Shown piece by piece: positions 55,210 through 63,860 of a stretch of 64,000 bases of DNA. The first letter of the stretch is position 1, and each line of letters begins with the position of its first letter. Position numbers and translations under genes: made by a program. The stretch spans positions 124,001-188,000 of the forward strand of contig JASCPE010000004.1 in NCBI GenBank assembly GCA_029959865.1, in the 5' to 3' direction. The DNA comes from Microbacteriaceae bacterium PS02070 (GTDB lineage Bacteria > Actinomycetota > Actinomycetes > Actinomycetales > Microbacteriaceae). The notes under the pieces are model-generated. The model saw only the letters and a list, made by a program, of their open reading frames with translations, was not told the DNA's origin and did no database searches.

Positions 55210-55371
55210 ATGACTCCAGAGAACGCAGTCCTCCTCATGACCATCGGGTCGATCGCCGCCTACGCCCTGGGCGTGATCATTTCCCTGCTTCTGCTCTACG
55301 TTGTGATCCGACAGGGCGTCTTTCATGGGCTTCGTGCTCACACGCGTTGGATCGATAACGGCAAGGGCTGA
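55210..55371 (+). CDS. Small single-pass membrane protein (53 aa)
   Basis: A short ORF starting ATG 55210, exactly 6 nt after TAGATT, the same leaderless arrangement as the neighbouring genes. The product has a polar start (MTPENAVLL), one hydrophobic segment of about 25 residues (IAAYALGVIISLLLLYVVI, with the preceding MTIGS) and a basic tail (RQGVFHGLRAHTRW). By the positive-inside rule the tail is cytoplasmic. No family recognised. Promoter placement and composition argue for a real gene, but codon evidence is limited by length. Confidence 0.6.
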   Translation: MTPENAVLLMTIGSIAAYALGVIISLLLLYVVIRQGVFHGLRAHTRWIDNGKG

Positions 55372-55439
55372 GGGGCAGCCGCGGCCGACCATGAGAGATG
55401 CCCTCGGCGGTGACCGAAAGGGTCACACCCGAGGGCAGA

Positions 55440-55513
55440 TGGAGGGGGCGACGGGAATCGAACCCGCACAGCCAGTTTGGAAGACTGGAACTCTACCATT
55501 GAGCTACGCCCCC
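55440..55513 (-). tRNA. tRNA-Gly (anticodon TCC)
   Basis: Cloverleaf on the minus strand: acceptor GGGGGCG/CGCCCCC, anticodon TCC in loop CTTCCAA closed by CCAGT/ACTGG, T-arm GCGGG/CCCGT region. The 3' TCCA (discriminator plus CCA) is encoded. Confidence 0.95.
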
Positions 55514-55541
55514 GCAGCGGACGAGCCGCGGCAACCTGACG

Positions 55542-55569
55542 AGTCTAGCGTGTTTTGGTCGGCTAGACT
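55542..55569. promoter_or_regulatory. Back-to-back tRNA-Gly and tRNA-Pro promoters forming an inverted repeat
   Basis: AGTCTAGC (55542-55549) and GCTAGACT (55562-55569) are perfect inverted copies. Read leftward, TAGACT is the -10 of tRNA-Gly; read rightward, TAGACT is the -10 of tRNA-Pro. Confidence 0.55.
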
Positions 55570-55608
55570 GACACGGGCCGTTTTTGGTGGACGTACACGT
55601 ACACCCTC

Positions 55609-55682
55609 CGGGGCGTAGCTCAGCTTGGTAGAGCGCCCGCTTTGGGAGCGGGAAGTCGCAGGTTCGAATCCTGTCGCCCCGA
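55609..55682 (+). tRNA. tRNA-Pro (anticodon TGG)
   Basis: 74-nt cloverleaf: acceptor CGGGGCG/CGCCCCG, anticodon TGG in TTTGGGA closed by CCCGC/GCGGG, T-arm GCAGG/CCTGT. No encoded CCA. It lies 60 nt before tig. Confidence 0.96.
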
Positions 55683-55742
55683 CACGGAAACCCCACGACT
55701 CAGCCGCGCACGTGCGCGGACGATCACAAGGAGAAATCACGC

Positions 55743-57218
55743 ATGGTCACCAGCACCGTTGAGACGCTCAGCCCGACCCGGGTCAAGCTGAACATCACGG
55801 TCACCCCGGACGAGCTCAAGCCCGCGATCACTCACGCGTACGAGCACATCGCTCAGGACATTCAGATCCCCGGCTTCCGCAAGGGCAAGGTGCCTGCGCC
55901 GATCATCGACCAGCGCCTCGGCCGCGGTGCGGTGCTCGAGCACGCCGTCAGCGAGGGGCTGGACCGGTACTACCGGGAGGCCGTCGGCGAGCACAAGCTC
56001 TCCGTCGTCGGACGTCCCTCCGCCGACATCGTGGTGTGGCCCAGCGAGAAGGACTTCTCTGGTGACCTCGAGGTGGCCGTCGAGGTCGACGTTCGCCCCG
56101 AGATCGAGCTTCCCGCGCTCGAAGACATCACCATCGAGGTCGACGCCGTCGAGAGCGACGCATCGGCGGTGGACGAAGAACTCGACCGTTTGCGCGGCCG
56201 TTTCGGCACGCTCGTGACCGTTGACCGCCCTGCAGCCACGGGCGACTTCGTCGAGCTGGACCTCGTCGCCACCATCGATGGCGCCGAGATCGATCGCGCC
56301 GAGGGCGTGTCCTACGAGGTGGGCTCTGGTGAGCTCCTCGAGGGCATCGATGAGGCAGTTGACTCCCTCACGGCCGGTGAAGAGACGACCTTCCGTTCGA
56401 CTCTGGTCGGCGGAGACCACGCCGGCGAGGAAGCCGAGGTCGCTGTTGTCGTGAAGGCAGTCAAGGAGCGCGAGCTCCCCGAGGCTGACGACGACTTCGC
56501 ACAGATCGCCAGCGAGTTCGACACCATCGACGAGCTGCGCGAGAGCCTCGCTGAGCGCGTGGGTGAGCAGGCAGCATTCGGGCAGGGCGCGGCAGCGCGC
56601 GACAAGCTCGTGGAGACGCTGCTGGAGAAGATCGACGTTCCCGTCCCGCCGCAGCTGGTCGAGGACGAGGTGCACGCCCACCTTGAGGGCGAGGGACGTC
56701 TCGACGATGACACCCACCGTGCCGAGGTCACCGAGGCAAGCGAGAAGCAGTTCCGCACCCAGGTGATCCTCGACAAGCTCGCGGAGACGAGCAACGTGGA
56801 GGTCTCGCAGGAGGAGCTCACCCAGTACCTCATCCAGGCCTCCGCACAGTACGGGATGGCTCCGCAGGAGTTCGTACAGGCGCTGCAGCAGGGTAACCAG
56901 CTGCCGGTCATGGTCGGCGAAGTTGCGCGCAATAAGGCGCTGGCGATTGCGCTCGGCAAGGTGACCGTGGTCGACACCAACGGTAGGCCCATTGACCTGA
57001 GCGGCTTCGTTGCTGTCGAGGACGAGCCCGGGGCCGAGGCTGAGGCGAACGACGCTGCCGCGGCGGCCGAGGACGAGAAGCCCGCCGCGAAGAAGGCTCC
57101 GGCCAAGAAGGCGCCCGCGAAGAAGGCTGCTGACGCAACCAAGGACGAGCCCGCCGCCAAGAAGCCTGCGGCCAAGAAGGCCCCGGCGAAGAAGACCACG
57201 GCTAAGGACGCCGAGTAA
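55743..57218 (+). CDS. tig: Trigger factor
   Basis: Ribosome-bound chaperone and peptidyl-prolyl isomerase that meets nascent chains at the exit tunnel. 491 residues: ribosome-binding domain with the signature [11 protein letters not shown] (about residues 41-51), FKBP-like PPIase domain about 150-240, helical chaperone domain to about 425. After that is an unusual tail of about 60 residues: acidic Ala-rich stretch, then repeated AKKAPAKK units like histone H1/HupB tails. AAGGAG precedes ATG 55743. The gene leads the tig-clpP1-clpP2 ... clpX quality-control cluster. Confidence 0.96.
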   Translation: MVTSTVETLSPTRVKLNITVTPDELKPAITHAYEHIAQDIQIPGFRKGKVPAPIIDQRLGRGAVLEHAVSEGLDRYYREAVGEHKLSVVGRPSADIVVWPSEKDFSGDLEVAVEVDVRPEIELPALEDITIEVDAVESDASAVDEELDRLRGRFGTLVTVDRPAATGDFVELDLVATIDGAEIDRAEGVSYEVGSGELLEGIDEAVDSLTAGEETTFRSTLVGGDHAGEEAEVAVVVKAVKERELPEADDDFAQIASEFDTIDELRESLAERVGEQAAFGQGAAARDKLVETLLEKIDVPVPPQLVEDEVHAHLEGEGRLDDDTHRAEVTEASEKQFRTQVILDKLAETSNVEVSQEELTQYLIQASAQYGMAPQEFVQALQQGNQLPVMVGEVARNKALAIALGKVTVVDTNGRPIDLSGFVAVEDEPGAEAEANDAAAAAEDEKPAAKKAPAKKAPAKKAADATKDEPAAKKPAAKKAPAKKTTAKDAE

Positions 57219-57228
57219 GTCCTTCCGC

Positions 57229-57261
57229 AACGCGCCGCCCGAACGAGTTCGGCGGCGCGTT
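57229..57261 (+). terminator. Terminator after tig
   Basis: Long stem AACGCGCCGCC(C)GAA/TTCGGCGGCGCGTT with a single-C bulge and CGAG loop; weak U-content follows. Confidence 0.65.
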
Positions 57262-57367
57262 GTGGCGTCTCTGGCGGGACGCACTCCGCCCACGGCGAAC
57301 ACGGGCGGGTCACCCCACAGGCGTCGGTAGATTCATTGACGAACGCACACCGGAATCAGGAGAATCC

Positions 57368-57961
57368 ATGGCTGAACCACTTGTCGCGCAGAGCGTCTTC
57401 GACAGGCTGCTGAGAGACCGCATCATCTGGCTGGGGTCGGAGGTGCGTGACGAGAACGCCAACGAGATCTGCGCCAAGATCCTGCTCCTGGCGGCGGAGG
57501 ATTCCGATAAGGACATCTACCTCTACATCAACTCGCCGGGCGGCTCGATCACGGCCGGTATGGCGATCTACGACACGATGCAGTTCGTCCCGAACGACAT
57601 CGTCACCGTCGGCATCGGCATGGCGGCATCCATGGGCCAGCTGCTGCTGACCGCAGGCACGAAGGGCAAGCGCTACATCACGCCGAACGCCCGCGTCCTC
57701 CTGCACCAGCCGCACGGCGGCTTCGGCGGAACCGCGAGCGACATTCAGACACAGGCCCAGCTCATTCTTGACATGAAGCGACGGCTGGCGGAGATCACGG
57801 CCGCGCAGACCGGGAAGAGCGTCGAGCAGATCAACGAAGACGGTGACCGCGATCGCTGGTTCACCGCCGAGCAGGCCCTCGAGTACGGGTTCGTCGACCA
57901 CATCCGCGAGTCCGCAACGGACGTCGTGGGCGGCGGCGGCACCGAGGCCGACGAGAACTGA
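57368..57961 (+). CDS. clpP1: ATP-dependent Clp protease proteolytic subunit, first copy
   Basis: Serine protease subunit of the mixed ClpP1P2 tetradecamer. 197 residues with catalytic Ser88 in GMAASMG, His113 in LLHQPHGG and Asp162 in [35 protein letters not shown] follows the hydrophobic-pocket region. Start ATG 57368 has AGGAG upstream; an earlier in-frame GTG would add 36 basic residues and is rejected. Only 20 nt separate it from clpP2. A TAGATT box near 57330 is a possible promoter, giving clpP1P2 a unit of its own after the tig terminator. Confidence 0.97.
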   Translation: MAEPLVAQSVFDRLLRDRIIWLGSEVRDENANEICAKILLLAAEDSDKDIYLYINSPGGSITAGMAIYDTMQFVPNDIVTVGIGMAASMGQLLLTAGTKGKRYITPNARVLLHQPHGGFGGTASDIQTQAQLILDMKRRLAEITAAQTGKSVEQINEDGDRDRWFTAEQALEYGFVDHIRESATDVVGGGGTEADEN

Positions 57962-57981
57962 ACAGCGGAGGACAAGAAAGA

Positions 57982-58647
57982 ATGAACGACATGACACCCG
58001 GCTCCCGCCAGGGCCTCGCGCTGCCGAGCAGCCGCTACATCCTGCCGCAGTTCGAAGAGCGCACCGCCTACGGCTACAAGCGTCAAGACCCGTACAACAA
58101 GCTGTTCGAGGATCGCGTCATCTTCCTGGGGGTCCAGGTCGATGACGCCTCCGCCGACGACGTGATGGCCCAGCTCCTCGTTCTGGAAAGCCAGGACCCG
58201 GACCGCGACATCATCATGTACATCAACTCGCCCGGCGGCTCCTTCACCGCGATGACCGCCATCTACGACACGATGCAGTACGTCTCGCCCGAGATCCAGA
58301 CGGTCGTTCTCGGACAGGCGGCATCGGCCGCGTCGGTTCTGCTGGCCGCCGGTGCGCCGGGCAAACGCCTGGCCCTTCCCAACGCACGCATCCTCATGCA
58401 CCAGCCGGCTGTCGGCGAGGCAGGGCACGGACAGGCCTCCGATATCGAGATCCAGGCCGCTGAGATCCTGCGCATGCGGACGTGGCTGGAGCACACGATG
58501 GCCACACACACCAACCGCACTGCGGAGCAGGTCAACAAGGACATCGACCGCGACAAGATCCTCTCTGCCCAGGAGGCTCTCGAATACGGCATCGTCGACC
58601 AGGTACTGACGTCGCGTAAGCGCACGCCCGCCGCGATCACGTCCTGA
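57982..58647 (+). CDS. clpP2: ATP-dependent Clp protease proteolytic subunit, second copy
   Basis: Partner ring of ClpP1. 221 residues with an N-terminal extension of about 25 residues (propeptide-like, LPSSRYILPQFEER), catalytic Ser115 in GQAASAAS, His140 in ILMHQPAVG and Asp191 in DIDRDKILSAQEALEYG. In actinobacteria P1 and P2 each form a ring and both are needed for activity; Clp unfoldases such as ClpX dock on one ring. A strong terminator follows, so clpX is a separate transcript here. Confidence 0.97.
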   Translation: MNDMTPGSRQGLALPSSRYILPQFEERTAYGYKRQDPYNKLFEDRVIFLGVQVDDASADDVMAQLLVLESQDPDRDIIMYINSPGGSFTAMTAIYDTMQYVSPEIQTVVLGQAASAASVLLAAGAPGKRLALPNARILMHQPAVGEAGHGQASDIEIQAAEILRMRTWLEHTMATHTNRTAEQVNKDIDRDKILSAQEALEYGIVDQVLTSRKRTPAAITS

Positions 58648-58675
58648 CGATCATGTCCTGACACTGTGACATCCT

Positions 58676-58719
58676 GATTGCCGGGGTCGCCTGATGGCGG
58701 GCCCGGCAATCGGCTTTTC
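58676..58719 (+). terminator. Rho-independent terminator after clpP2
   Basis: Perfect 10-bp stem GATTGCCGGG/CCCGGCAATC with an inner CGCC/GGCG pairing, followed by CTTTTCT. Confidence 0.88.
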
Positions 58720-58730
58720 TGAGAGGCGAC

Positions 58731-59462
58731 GTGTCCGGAGTTTTCGAGGTGCTCAGCGATGTCGCGCCGGCACGCTGGCTGCAGGAAAGCCTGTGTGACG
58801 AGTGGACCGTCGCGTATGTCGTACCACCCGTGTTCCCCGCGTACGCGCTGATCAGTCACCCTCTCGCCGATCCTGATGATCCGGGGTCGGCCCCCGGATT
58901 CGAGATCCCGCTTGACGTTCTGACGCCTTTCGTGCGCCTGTTCAATGACGCGAACGCGAGCGAGGTCTATCTGGGCGTGTGGGAGGGGAGCGGGATCGAC
59001 CCCGGCTCTTCATCCGTGTTCGGTTGGGCGCCGGAGACCGAGGGGATGTCGCGTCGACAGCAGCGCTCGTACTGGAAGAAGCGGACGCTGGAGCACCGCG
59101 AGCAGATCCGCTTCTCATTCGACCCGGCCGTCTACGAAGCGATGGCCCGCCGCACCCTCATCGGGCTCCCCGGGGAAAGCCAGGGACGTGATCACCTCAT
59201 CCTGCGTGCCCCGTTACGGGCGCTCGCGACTCCCACGTGGCCGGAAGGTGCGGGCCTGGGCTACCGAGCCGCCGACGACAGGGGACGCATGCCCAACGTC
59301 GTGTGGCCGCAGTCTCGTGAGTGGGTCATCGCCTGCGACATGGATTCGAGTGTCACGGCGGTGGGTGGTTCACAGGAGCTGATCGACGCCGTAATTGAGT
59401 CGCCTGACCTGCACGCCGTTCGGGTCGGCCCGCACCACCCGCTTCCGGCGTGGGACGAGTGA
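58731..59462 (+). CDS. Conserved protein of unknown function between clpP2 and clpX (243 aa)
   Basis: A soluble acidic protein starting GTG 58731, with GAGAGG about 7 nt upstream. Sequence is rich in Pro/Trp/Asp: ARWLQESLCDEWTVAYVVPP, GFEIPLDVLTPFVRLFNDA, then a basic patch SRRQQRSYWKKRTLEHREQ and a C-terminal SREWVIACDMDSSVTAVGGS. Trp-rich beta-like pattern without recognisable catalytic residues or signal. I know no characterised family. Codon use matches its neighbours. Its place between clpP1P2 and clpX makes it a candidate modulator or substrate-related factor, which is inference only. Confidence 0.72.
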   Translation: MSGVFEVLSDVAPARWLQESLCDEWTVAYVVPPVFPAYALISHPLADPDDPGSAPGFEIPLDVLTPFVRLFNDANASEVYLGVWEGSGIDPGSSSVFGWAPETEGMSRRQQRSYWKKRTLEHREQIRFSFDPAVYEAMARRTLIGLPGESQGRDHLILRAPLRALATPTWPEGAGLGYRAADDRGRMPNVVWPQSREWVIACDMDSSVTAVGGSQELIDAVIESPDLHAVRVGPHHPLPAWDE

Positions 59463-59546
59463 AGCGTACACACCCCGTCATCAATTCGCGCCGGTGTCCG
59501 CCCGAGCGTTTAGGCTCTGAGTAGGTCCCGCGCAAGGAGGAGCACC

Positions 59547-60815
59547 ATGGCACGCATCGGCGAGAGCGCTGACCTGTTCAAGTGTTCGTTCTGCGGAAAG
59601 AGCCAGAAGCAGGTCCAGCAGTTGATCGCCGGCCCCGGCGTCTACATCTGCGACGAATGCGTTGAGCTGTGCAACGAGATCATCGAAGAGCGGATGGCCG
59701 AGTCCGGCGATGGCACCGTCGCCGATTTCGATCTGCCTAAGCCGCGTGAGATCTACTCCTTCCTTGAGGAGTACGTCGTCGGCCAGGAAGACGCGAAGCG
59801 CGCTCTCTCCGTCGCGGTGTACAACCACTACAAGCGCGTGCGCGCGCACTCCACGATCCAACCCGCAGAGCAGCGCGCGGAAGAAGTGGAGATCGCGAAG
59901 AGCAACATCCTGCTTCTCGGGCCAACCGGTTGCGGTAAGACCTACCTCGCCCAGACGCTCGCAAAGCGTCTCAACGTCCCCTTTGCCGTCGCTGACGCGA
60001 CCGCGCTCACCGAAGCCGGATACGTCGGCGAGGATGTCGAGAACATCCTGCTCAAGCTCCTGCAGGCCGCAGACTTCGACGTTAAGCGTGCCGAGACCGG
60101 CATCATCTACATCGACGAGGTCGACAAGATCGCCCGCAAGGCGGAGAACCCGTCGATCACCCGCGATGTGTCCGGTGAGGGTGTGCAGCAGGCGCTGCTG
60201 AAAATCCTCGAGGGCACGGTCGCCTCGGTTCCGCCGCAGGGGGGCCGCAAGCACCCGCACCAGGAGTTCATTCAGATCGACACCACGAATGTCCTCTTCA
60301 TCGTCGCGGGGGCCTTCGCCGGCCTCGAGGAGATCATCTCCTCGCGCGTCGGGAAGCACGGCGTCGGCTTCGGTGCCCCGCTGCACGACAAGGGCAAGGA
60401 CCTCGATCTGTTCAGCGACGTGCAACCGGAAGACCTGCACAAGTTCGGCCTCATCCCCGAGTTCATCGGTCGCCTCCCCGTCGTCACCTCGGTCGCGCCG
60501 CTCAGCCAAGACGCTCTCGTCGAAATCCTGACGGGTCCCAAGAACGCCTTCGTGAAGCAGTACCAGCGCATGTTCCAACTCGACGGCGTCGATCTCGAGT
60601 TCGAAGACGATGCACTGCGGGCGATCGCCGATCTCGCCGTCTCCCGCAAGACCGGAGCACGCGGCCTGCGGGCGATCCTCGAAGACGTCCTCGGCCCGAT
60701 CATGTTCGAGATCCCGTCGGCCGACGACATCGTCAAGGTCATTGTGACCCCCGGAGCGGTGACCGACGGTGCCGACCCGACGTTCGTCTTCAGTCAGAAG
60801 CGCAAGAGCGCGTAG
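59547..60815 (+). CDS. clpX: ATP-dependent Clp protease ATP-binding subunit ClpX
   Basis: AAA+ unfoldase that feeds ssrA-tagged and other substrates into ClpP1P2. 422 residues: N-terminal zinc-binding domain with Cys13, Cys16 (CSFCG) and Cys35, Cys38 (CDECVELC); AAA+ module with Walker A GPTGCGKT (125-132), Walker B in YIDEVDKIA, the pore loop near GYVGED, sensor region, the [11 protein letters not shown] block and the C-terminal small domain [18 protein letters not shown] precedes ATG 59547; TAGGCT near 59511 is a possible promoter. Confidence 0.98.
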   Translation: MARIGESADLFKCSFCGKSQKQVQQLIAGPGVYICDECVELCNEIIEERMAESGDGTVADFDLPKPREIYSFLEEYVVGQEDAKRALSVAVYNHYKRVRAHSTIQPAEQRAEEVEIAKSNILLLGPTGCGKTYLAQTLAKRLNVPFAVADATALTEAGYVGEDVENILLKLLQAADFDVKRAETGIIYIDEVDKIARKAENPSITRDVSGEGVQQALLKILEGTVASVPPQGGRKHPHQEFIQIDTTNVLFIVAGAFAGLEEIISSRVGKHGVGFGAPLHDKGKDLDLFSDVQPEDLHKFGLIPEFIGRLPVVTSVAPLSQDALVEILTGPKNAFVKQYQRMFQLDGVDLEFEDDALRAIADLAVSRKTGARGLRAILEDVLGPIMFEIPSADDIVKVIVTPGAVTDGADPTFVFSQKRKSA

Positions 60816-60838
60816 CACTGCGCCAGCGCGCGGCGGCG

Positions 60839-60856
60839 CCCGACCTAGCCGTCGGG
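60839..60856. terminator. Short hairpin between clpX and the M3 peptidase
   Basis: CCCGAC-CTAGCC-GTCGGG in the 51-nt convergent gap; only 6 bp and no U-tract. Confidence 0.4.
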
Positions 60857-60866
60857 AGCCCGCGCC

Positions 60867-62927
60867 TTAGCTGTCGAGCCCGCGACGCACGAGGAGCGGC
60901 TCGATCTCCGCGTCCCGGCCACGGAAGTCGCGGTATGCGGCGAGCGGATCCTTTGAGCCACCCACGCCGAGGAGCCGGGTGCGGAAGCGATCACCGTTTG
61001 CGCGGGTGAGTCCACCGTTCTGGTGGAACCATTCCACCGTGTCGGCGTCGAGCACCTCGCTCCAGATGTAGGAGTAGTAGCCGGCGCTGTACCCACCGGA
61101 GAAGACGTGCGCGAAGTAGGTCGTGGAGTAGCGCGTCGGCACCGTCGGGCGATCGAGACCGATCTCCGCGAGGGCGTTGGCCTCGAACTTTACGACGTCG
61201 ATCTCCTCACTGGCCTCTTCGACCGTGAGCCGGTGCCAGGCCTGGTCGAGCCATGCGGCCGCGAGATACTCGCTCGTCTCGAATCCGGCGTTGAACTTCT
61301 CTGTCGCGTGGAGCTTCTGGACCACCTCTGCCGGCAGCGGTTCCCCCGTCGCGTGGTGGCGGGCGTAGGACGCAAGAATCTCCGGCCAGTAGATCCACAT
61401 CTCGTTGACCTGGCTCGGGAACTCCACGAAATCGCGGTACACGGCCGTGCCGCCAAAGGACGGGTAGGTGACCACAGCGAACAGCCCGTGCAGGGCATGA
61501 CCGAACTCGTGGAACAGCGTCGTCACCTCATCGAGGCTGAGGAAGGTTGGAGTTCCCGCCGCGGGCTTGGGGACGTTGAGGTTGTTCACCACGATCGGTG
61601 CCGTACCCCGGAGCTCAGACTGGGTGGCGATGGAGTTCATCCAGGCGCCGCCCTTCTTCGTGTCCCGGGTGTAGAGGTCCAGGATGTACAGCCCGAGCGG
61701 TGATCCGTTCTCGTTGTGCACCTCGAACACGCGCGCGTCCGGGTGGTAGGCGGGGATGTCGGTCCGCTCCGTGAAAGTGATGCCGTAGAGCTCGGTGGCG
61801 GCGCGGAACACTCCATCGGTGAGGACGGTCTCGGCTTCGAACCAGGGCCGAAGCGCTGAGGTGTCGAGGTCGTACTCGGCCTCACGCACCTTGTTGGTAT
61901 AGAACGCCCAATCGTGCGCCTCGAGCGGGAACGGGGACGGCTCGGTCCGATCGATCAGACCCTGGAGCGCCTCTTCTTCACGCGCCGCATTCGCGGCCGC
62001 GGCCGGTGCGAGGCGGAAGAGCAGGTCACGCACGGCGCCGGGGGAACCTGCGGTCTGATCGCTCGTGACGTACTCCGCATGGGAGTCGAATCCGAGGAGA
62101 CGGGCTCGCTCGGCTCGGGCGCGCACGATGTCACGTACGACCCCCGTGTTGTCGTGTTCGTTGCCCCGTTGACCGCGTGAGCGCGATGCATCCATGACTC
62201 GTTGACGCGAATCGCGCCGGGTCAGTGCCGAGAGAGCCGGGTGCCCGGTGAACAGCGTCAGGGTCAGGACGTACTTCCCGTCGAGTCCGCGCCCCCGCGC
62301 TGCGTCGGCAGCGGCGGAGATCTGACCCTCGGAGAGCCCGGCGAGCTCTTCTTCGGAGTCGAAGACGACCGCGAGATCATTCGTGTCGGCCAGGAGGTTG
62401 CGTTCGAAACGCGCCGTCAAGGAGGCGAGCGTCTTGTTGAGCTCGGTGAGGCGCGCCTTCTCGGCCTCGTTGAGACCGGCGCCGGAACGCGTCATACCCG
62501 TGTACTTGCGCTCCAAGAGGTACTGCTGCTCCGCGGTCAGCTCGAGGTCGTCGCGCTGCTCGTATACAGCACGCACACGTTCGTAGAGGCGCGGGTTCAG
62601 CGAAATGGCGTCACTGTGTGCCGCCATCAGTGGCGCCAGTGCTTCGTAGACGGCCTGGATGGCGCTCGTCGCATCTGCCGAGGAGAGGGTGTAGAACGTG
62701 CGGGCCGTGCGGCCGAGGAGGTCTCCGGATCGCTCCAGGGCGACCAGGGTGTTCTCAAAAGTCGGTTCACTCTCGTTTGCGGCGATCTCTTCGACCTCGG
62801 CGAGCTGGCGCGCGAACGCCTCTGCGAACGCGGGGAGGAAGTGCTCCGGTTCGATCGAGGGGAAGTCGGGGAGGCCGTAGGGGAGGGAGGTGGACGTGAG
62901 TAGGGGATTCTCGGAACCATCCGTCAT
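60867..62927 (-). CDS. M3 family metallopeptidase (peptidyl-dipeptidase / oligopeptidase A type)
   Basis: A 686-residue soluble zinc peptidase that trims oligopeptides left by larger proteases. Zinc motif LFHEFGHALHG (HExxH) with the distal Glu in YRDFVEFPSQVNEMW; N-terminal helical lid with GLPDFPSIEPEHFLPAFAEA, and the substrate-specificity region HVFSGGYSAGYYSYIW with conserved His/Tyr near the C-terminus. ATG 62927 is preferred to an upstream in-frame start; TAGGCT on the minus strand ends 7 nt before it, suggesting a leaderless mRNA. No signal peptide: cytosolic turnover of Clp products is plausible. Confidence 0.93.
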   Translation of the reverse strand: MTDGSENPLLTSTSLPYGLPDFPSIEPEHFLPAFAEAFARQLAEVEEIAANESEPTFENTLVALERSGDLLGRTARTFYTLSSADATSAIQAVYEALAPLMAAHSDAISLNPRLYERVRAVYEQRDDLELTAEQQYLLERKYTGMTRSGAGLNEAEKARLTELNKTLASLTARFERNLLADTNDLAVVFDSEEELAGLSEGQISAAADAARGRGLDGKYVLTLTLFTGHPALSALTRRDSRQRVMDASRSRGQRGNEHDNTGVVRDIVRARAERARLLGFDSHAEYVTSDQTAGSPGAVRDLLFRLAPAAAANAAREEEALQGLIDRTEPSPFPLEAHDWAFYTNKVREAEYDLDTSALRPWFEAETVLTDGVFRAATELYGITFTERTDIPAYHPDARVFEVHNENGSPLGLYILDLYTRDTKKGGAWMNSIATQSELRGTAPIVVNNLNVPKPAAGTPTFLSLDEVTTLFHEFGHALHGLFAVVTYPSFGGTAVYRDFVEFPSQVNEMWIYWPEILASYARHHATGEPLPAEVVQKLHATEKFNAGFETSEYLAAAWLDQAWHRLTVEEASEEIDVVKFEANALAEIGLDRPTVPTRYSTTYFAHVFSGGYSAGYYSYIWSEVLDADTVEWFHQNGGLTRANGDRFRTRLLGVGGSKDPLAAYRDFRGRDAEIEPLLVRRGLDS

Positions 62928-62969
62928 GCGTTCCAGCCTATCGCCGCTCAATGCCACGGTTCCCGCACG

Positions 62970-63003
62970 TGCAAACGGTCGGTTGCAAAAAATTTATTGC
63001 AAA
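62970..63003. promoter_or_regulatory. Three TGCAAA repeats at 14-bp period (operator candidate)
   Basis: TGCAAA at 62970, 62984 and 62998. The last two also define an inverted TGCAA-N8-TTGCA element (62984-63001). They lie between the M3 peptidase and the winged-helix regulator, next to its -10 box TATCTT (63006-63011). Confidence 0.55.
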
Positions 63004-63018
63004 GGTATCTTTGTATAC

Positions 63019-63639
63019 GTGAATGAGCAGACCGACGGTGCACAGGCCCCCCGCGAGGAGGAGCTGCGAGTCCTCGACTCGGGTGCCCTCCGGGCGCTCG
63101 CGCACCCCCTGCGCGTGCACCTCTACGACCTGATCCGTCAGCGTGGTCCACAAACGGCCAGCACGCTGGCGGAACTGACGGGGGAGTCGTCGGGTGCCAC
63201 GAGCTACCACCTGCGGGCGCTTGCCAAACACAACCTCATCCGCGAGGTGGACGGCAAGGGCACGGCGAGGGAGCGCTGGTGGGAGTCACCCGACACCGGC
63301 GGTGTCAGCTTCACGAACCCGGCGGCGATGAAGACGCCCGCCGGCCGAGCGGCGACCCAGGTCGTCATGACGGAGTTCCTCAATCGTCGTCACAATCAGC
63401 TCCTCACCTTCCTGAGCGATCAGCTTCGGGCGGGCGCGCTGGACGACGACGAGCCGACGCTCGTATCCACCGGTACGGCCCGTCTGACAGACGAGCAGGC
63501 GCACGAGCTGATCAACCGGATGCAGGCCCTCATCGACGAGGCGGTCGCGACACACCGCGACCAGACCGGCGAGGGCGTGCGTCCCTTCACTATTCGAACC
63601 GACATCTTTGCATTGCCCGATGAAAGGCCCCGGCCATGA
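63019..63639 (+). CDS. Winged helix-turn-helix regulator (ArsR-like/HTH_20)
   Basis: A 206-residue regulator from GTG 63019: SGALRALAHPLRVHLYDLI then the helix-turn-helix STLAELTGESSGATSYHLRALAKHNL and wing VDGKGTARERWWE; C-terminal half is a helical dimerisation or ligand domain (QAHELINRMQALIDEAV). The family often controls an adjacent MFS exporter, matching the downstream gene. TATCTT ends 7 nt before GTG, so translation is likely leaderless; the preceding TGCAAA array suggests autorepression. It is coupled by ATGA to the next gene. Confidence 0.86.
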   Translation: MNEQTDGAQAPREEELRVLDSGALRALAHPLRVHLYDLIRQRGPQTASTLAELTGESSGATSYHLRALAKHNLIREVDGKGTARERWWESPDTGGVSFTNPAAMKTPAGRAATQVVMTEFLNRRHNQLLTFLSDQLRAGALDDDEPTLVSTGTARLTDEQAHELINRMQALIDEAVATHRDQTGEGVRPFTIRTDIFALPDERPRP

Positions 63640-63860
63640 CCACAGTTCCGATTTCTCTGCCCTTGCGATCCGCGTCACCGCGGATCGCACCAACCGGACC
63701 CGAGCGCGCGGTCCTCGCCTTGACCGACGTGGTGCACGCTCGCATCGACGAGCGCATCGCGCGACGCGCATCGCGCACCGCTCGACGTGACGCGCAGCTG
63801 CTCCTTGAGGAGCGGCAACGCGACCTCGCGGCCCTGCGCCACTCCGGTATTTTCGCGTGA
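63636..63860 (+). CDS. Small Arg/Ala/Leu-rich protein of unknown function
   Basis: A 74-residue basic protein, ATG 63636, overlapping the regulator stop (ATGA) and the next start (GTGA). Predicted mainly helical with alternating charges: VVHARIDERIARRASRTARRDAQLLLEERQRDL broken across residues about 32-64, followed by ALRHSGIFA. No membrane segment. It may be a small accessory of the regulator/transporter operon; I recognise no family and function is unknown. Confidence 0.6.
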   Translation: MTTVPISLPLRSASPRIAPTGPERAVLALTDVVHARIDERIARRASRTARRDAQLLLEERQRDLAALRHSGIFA

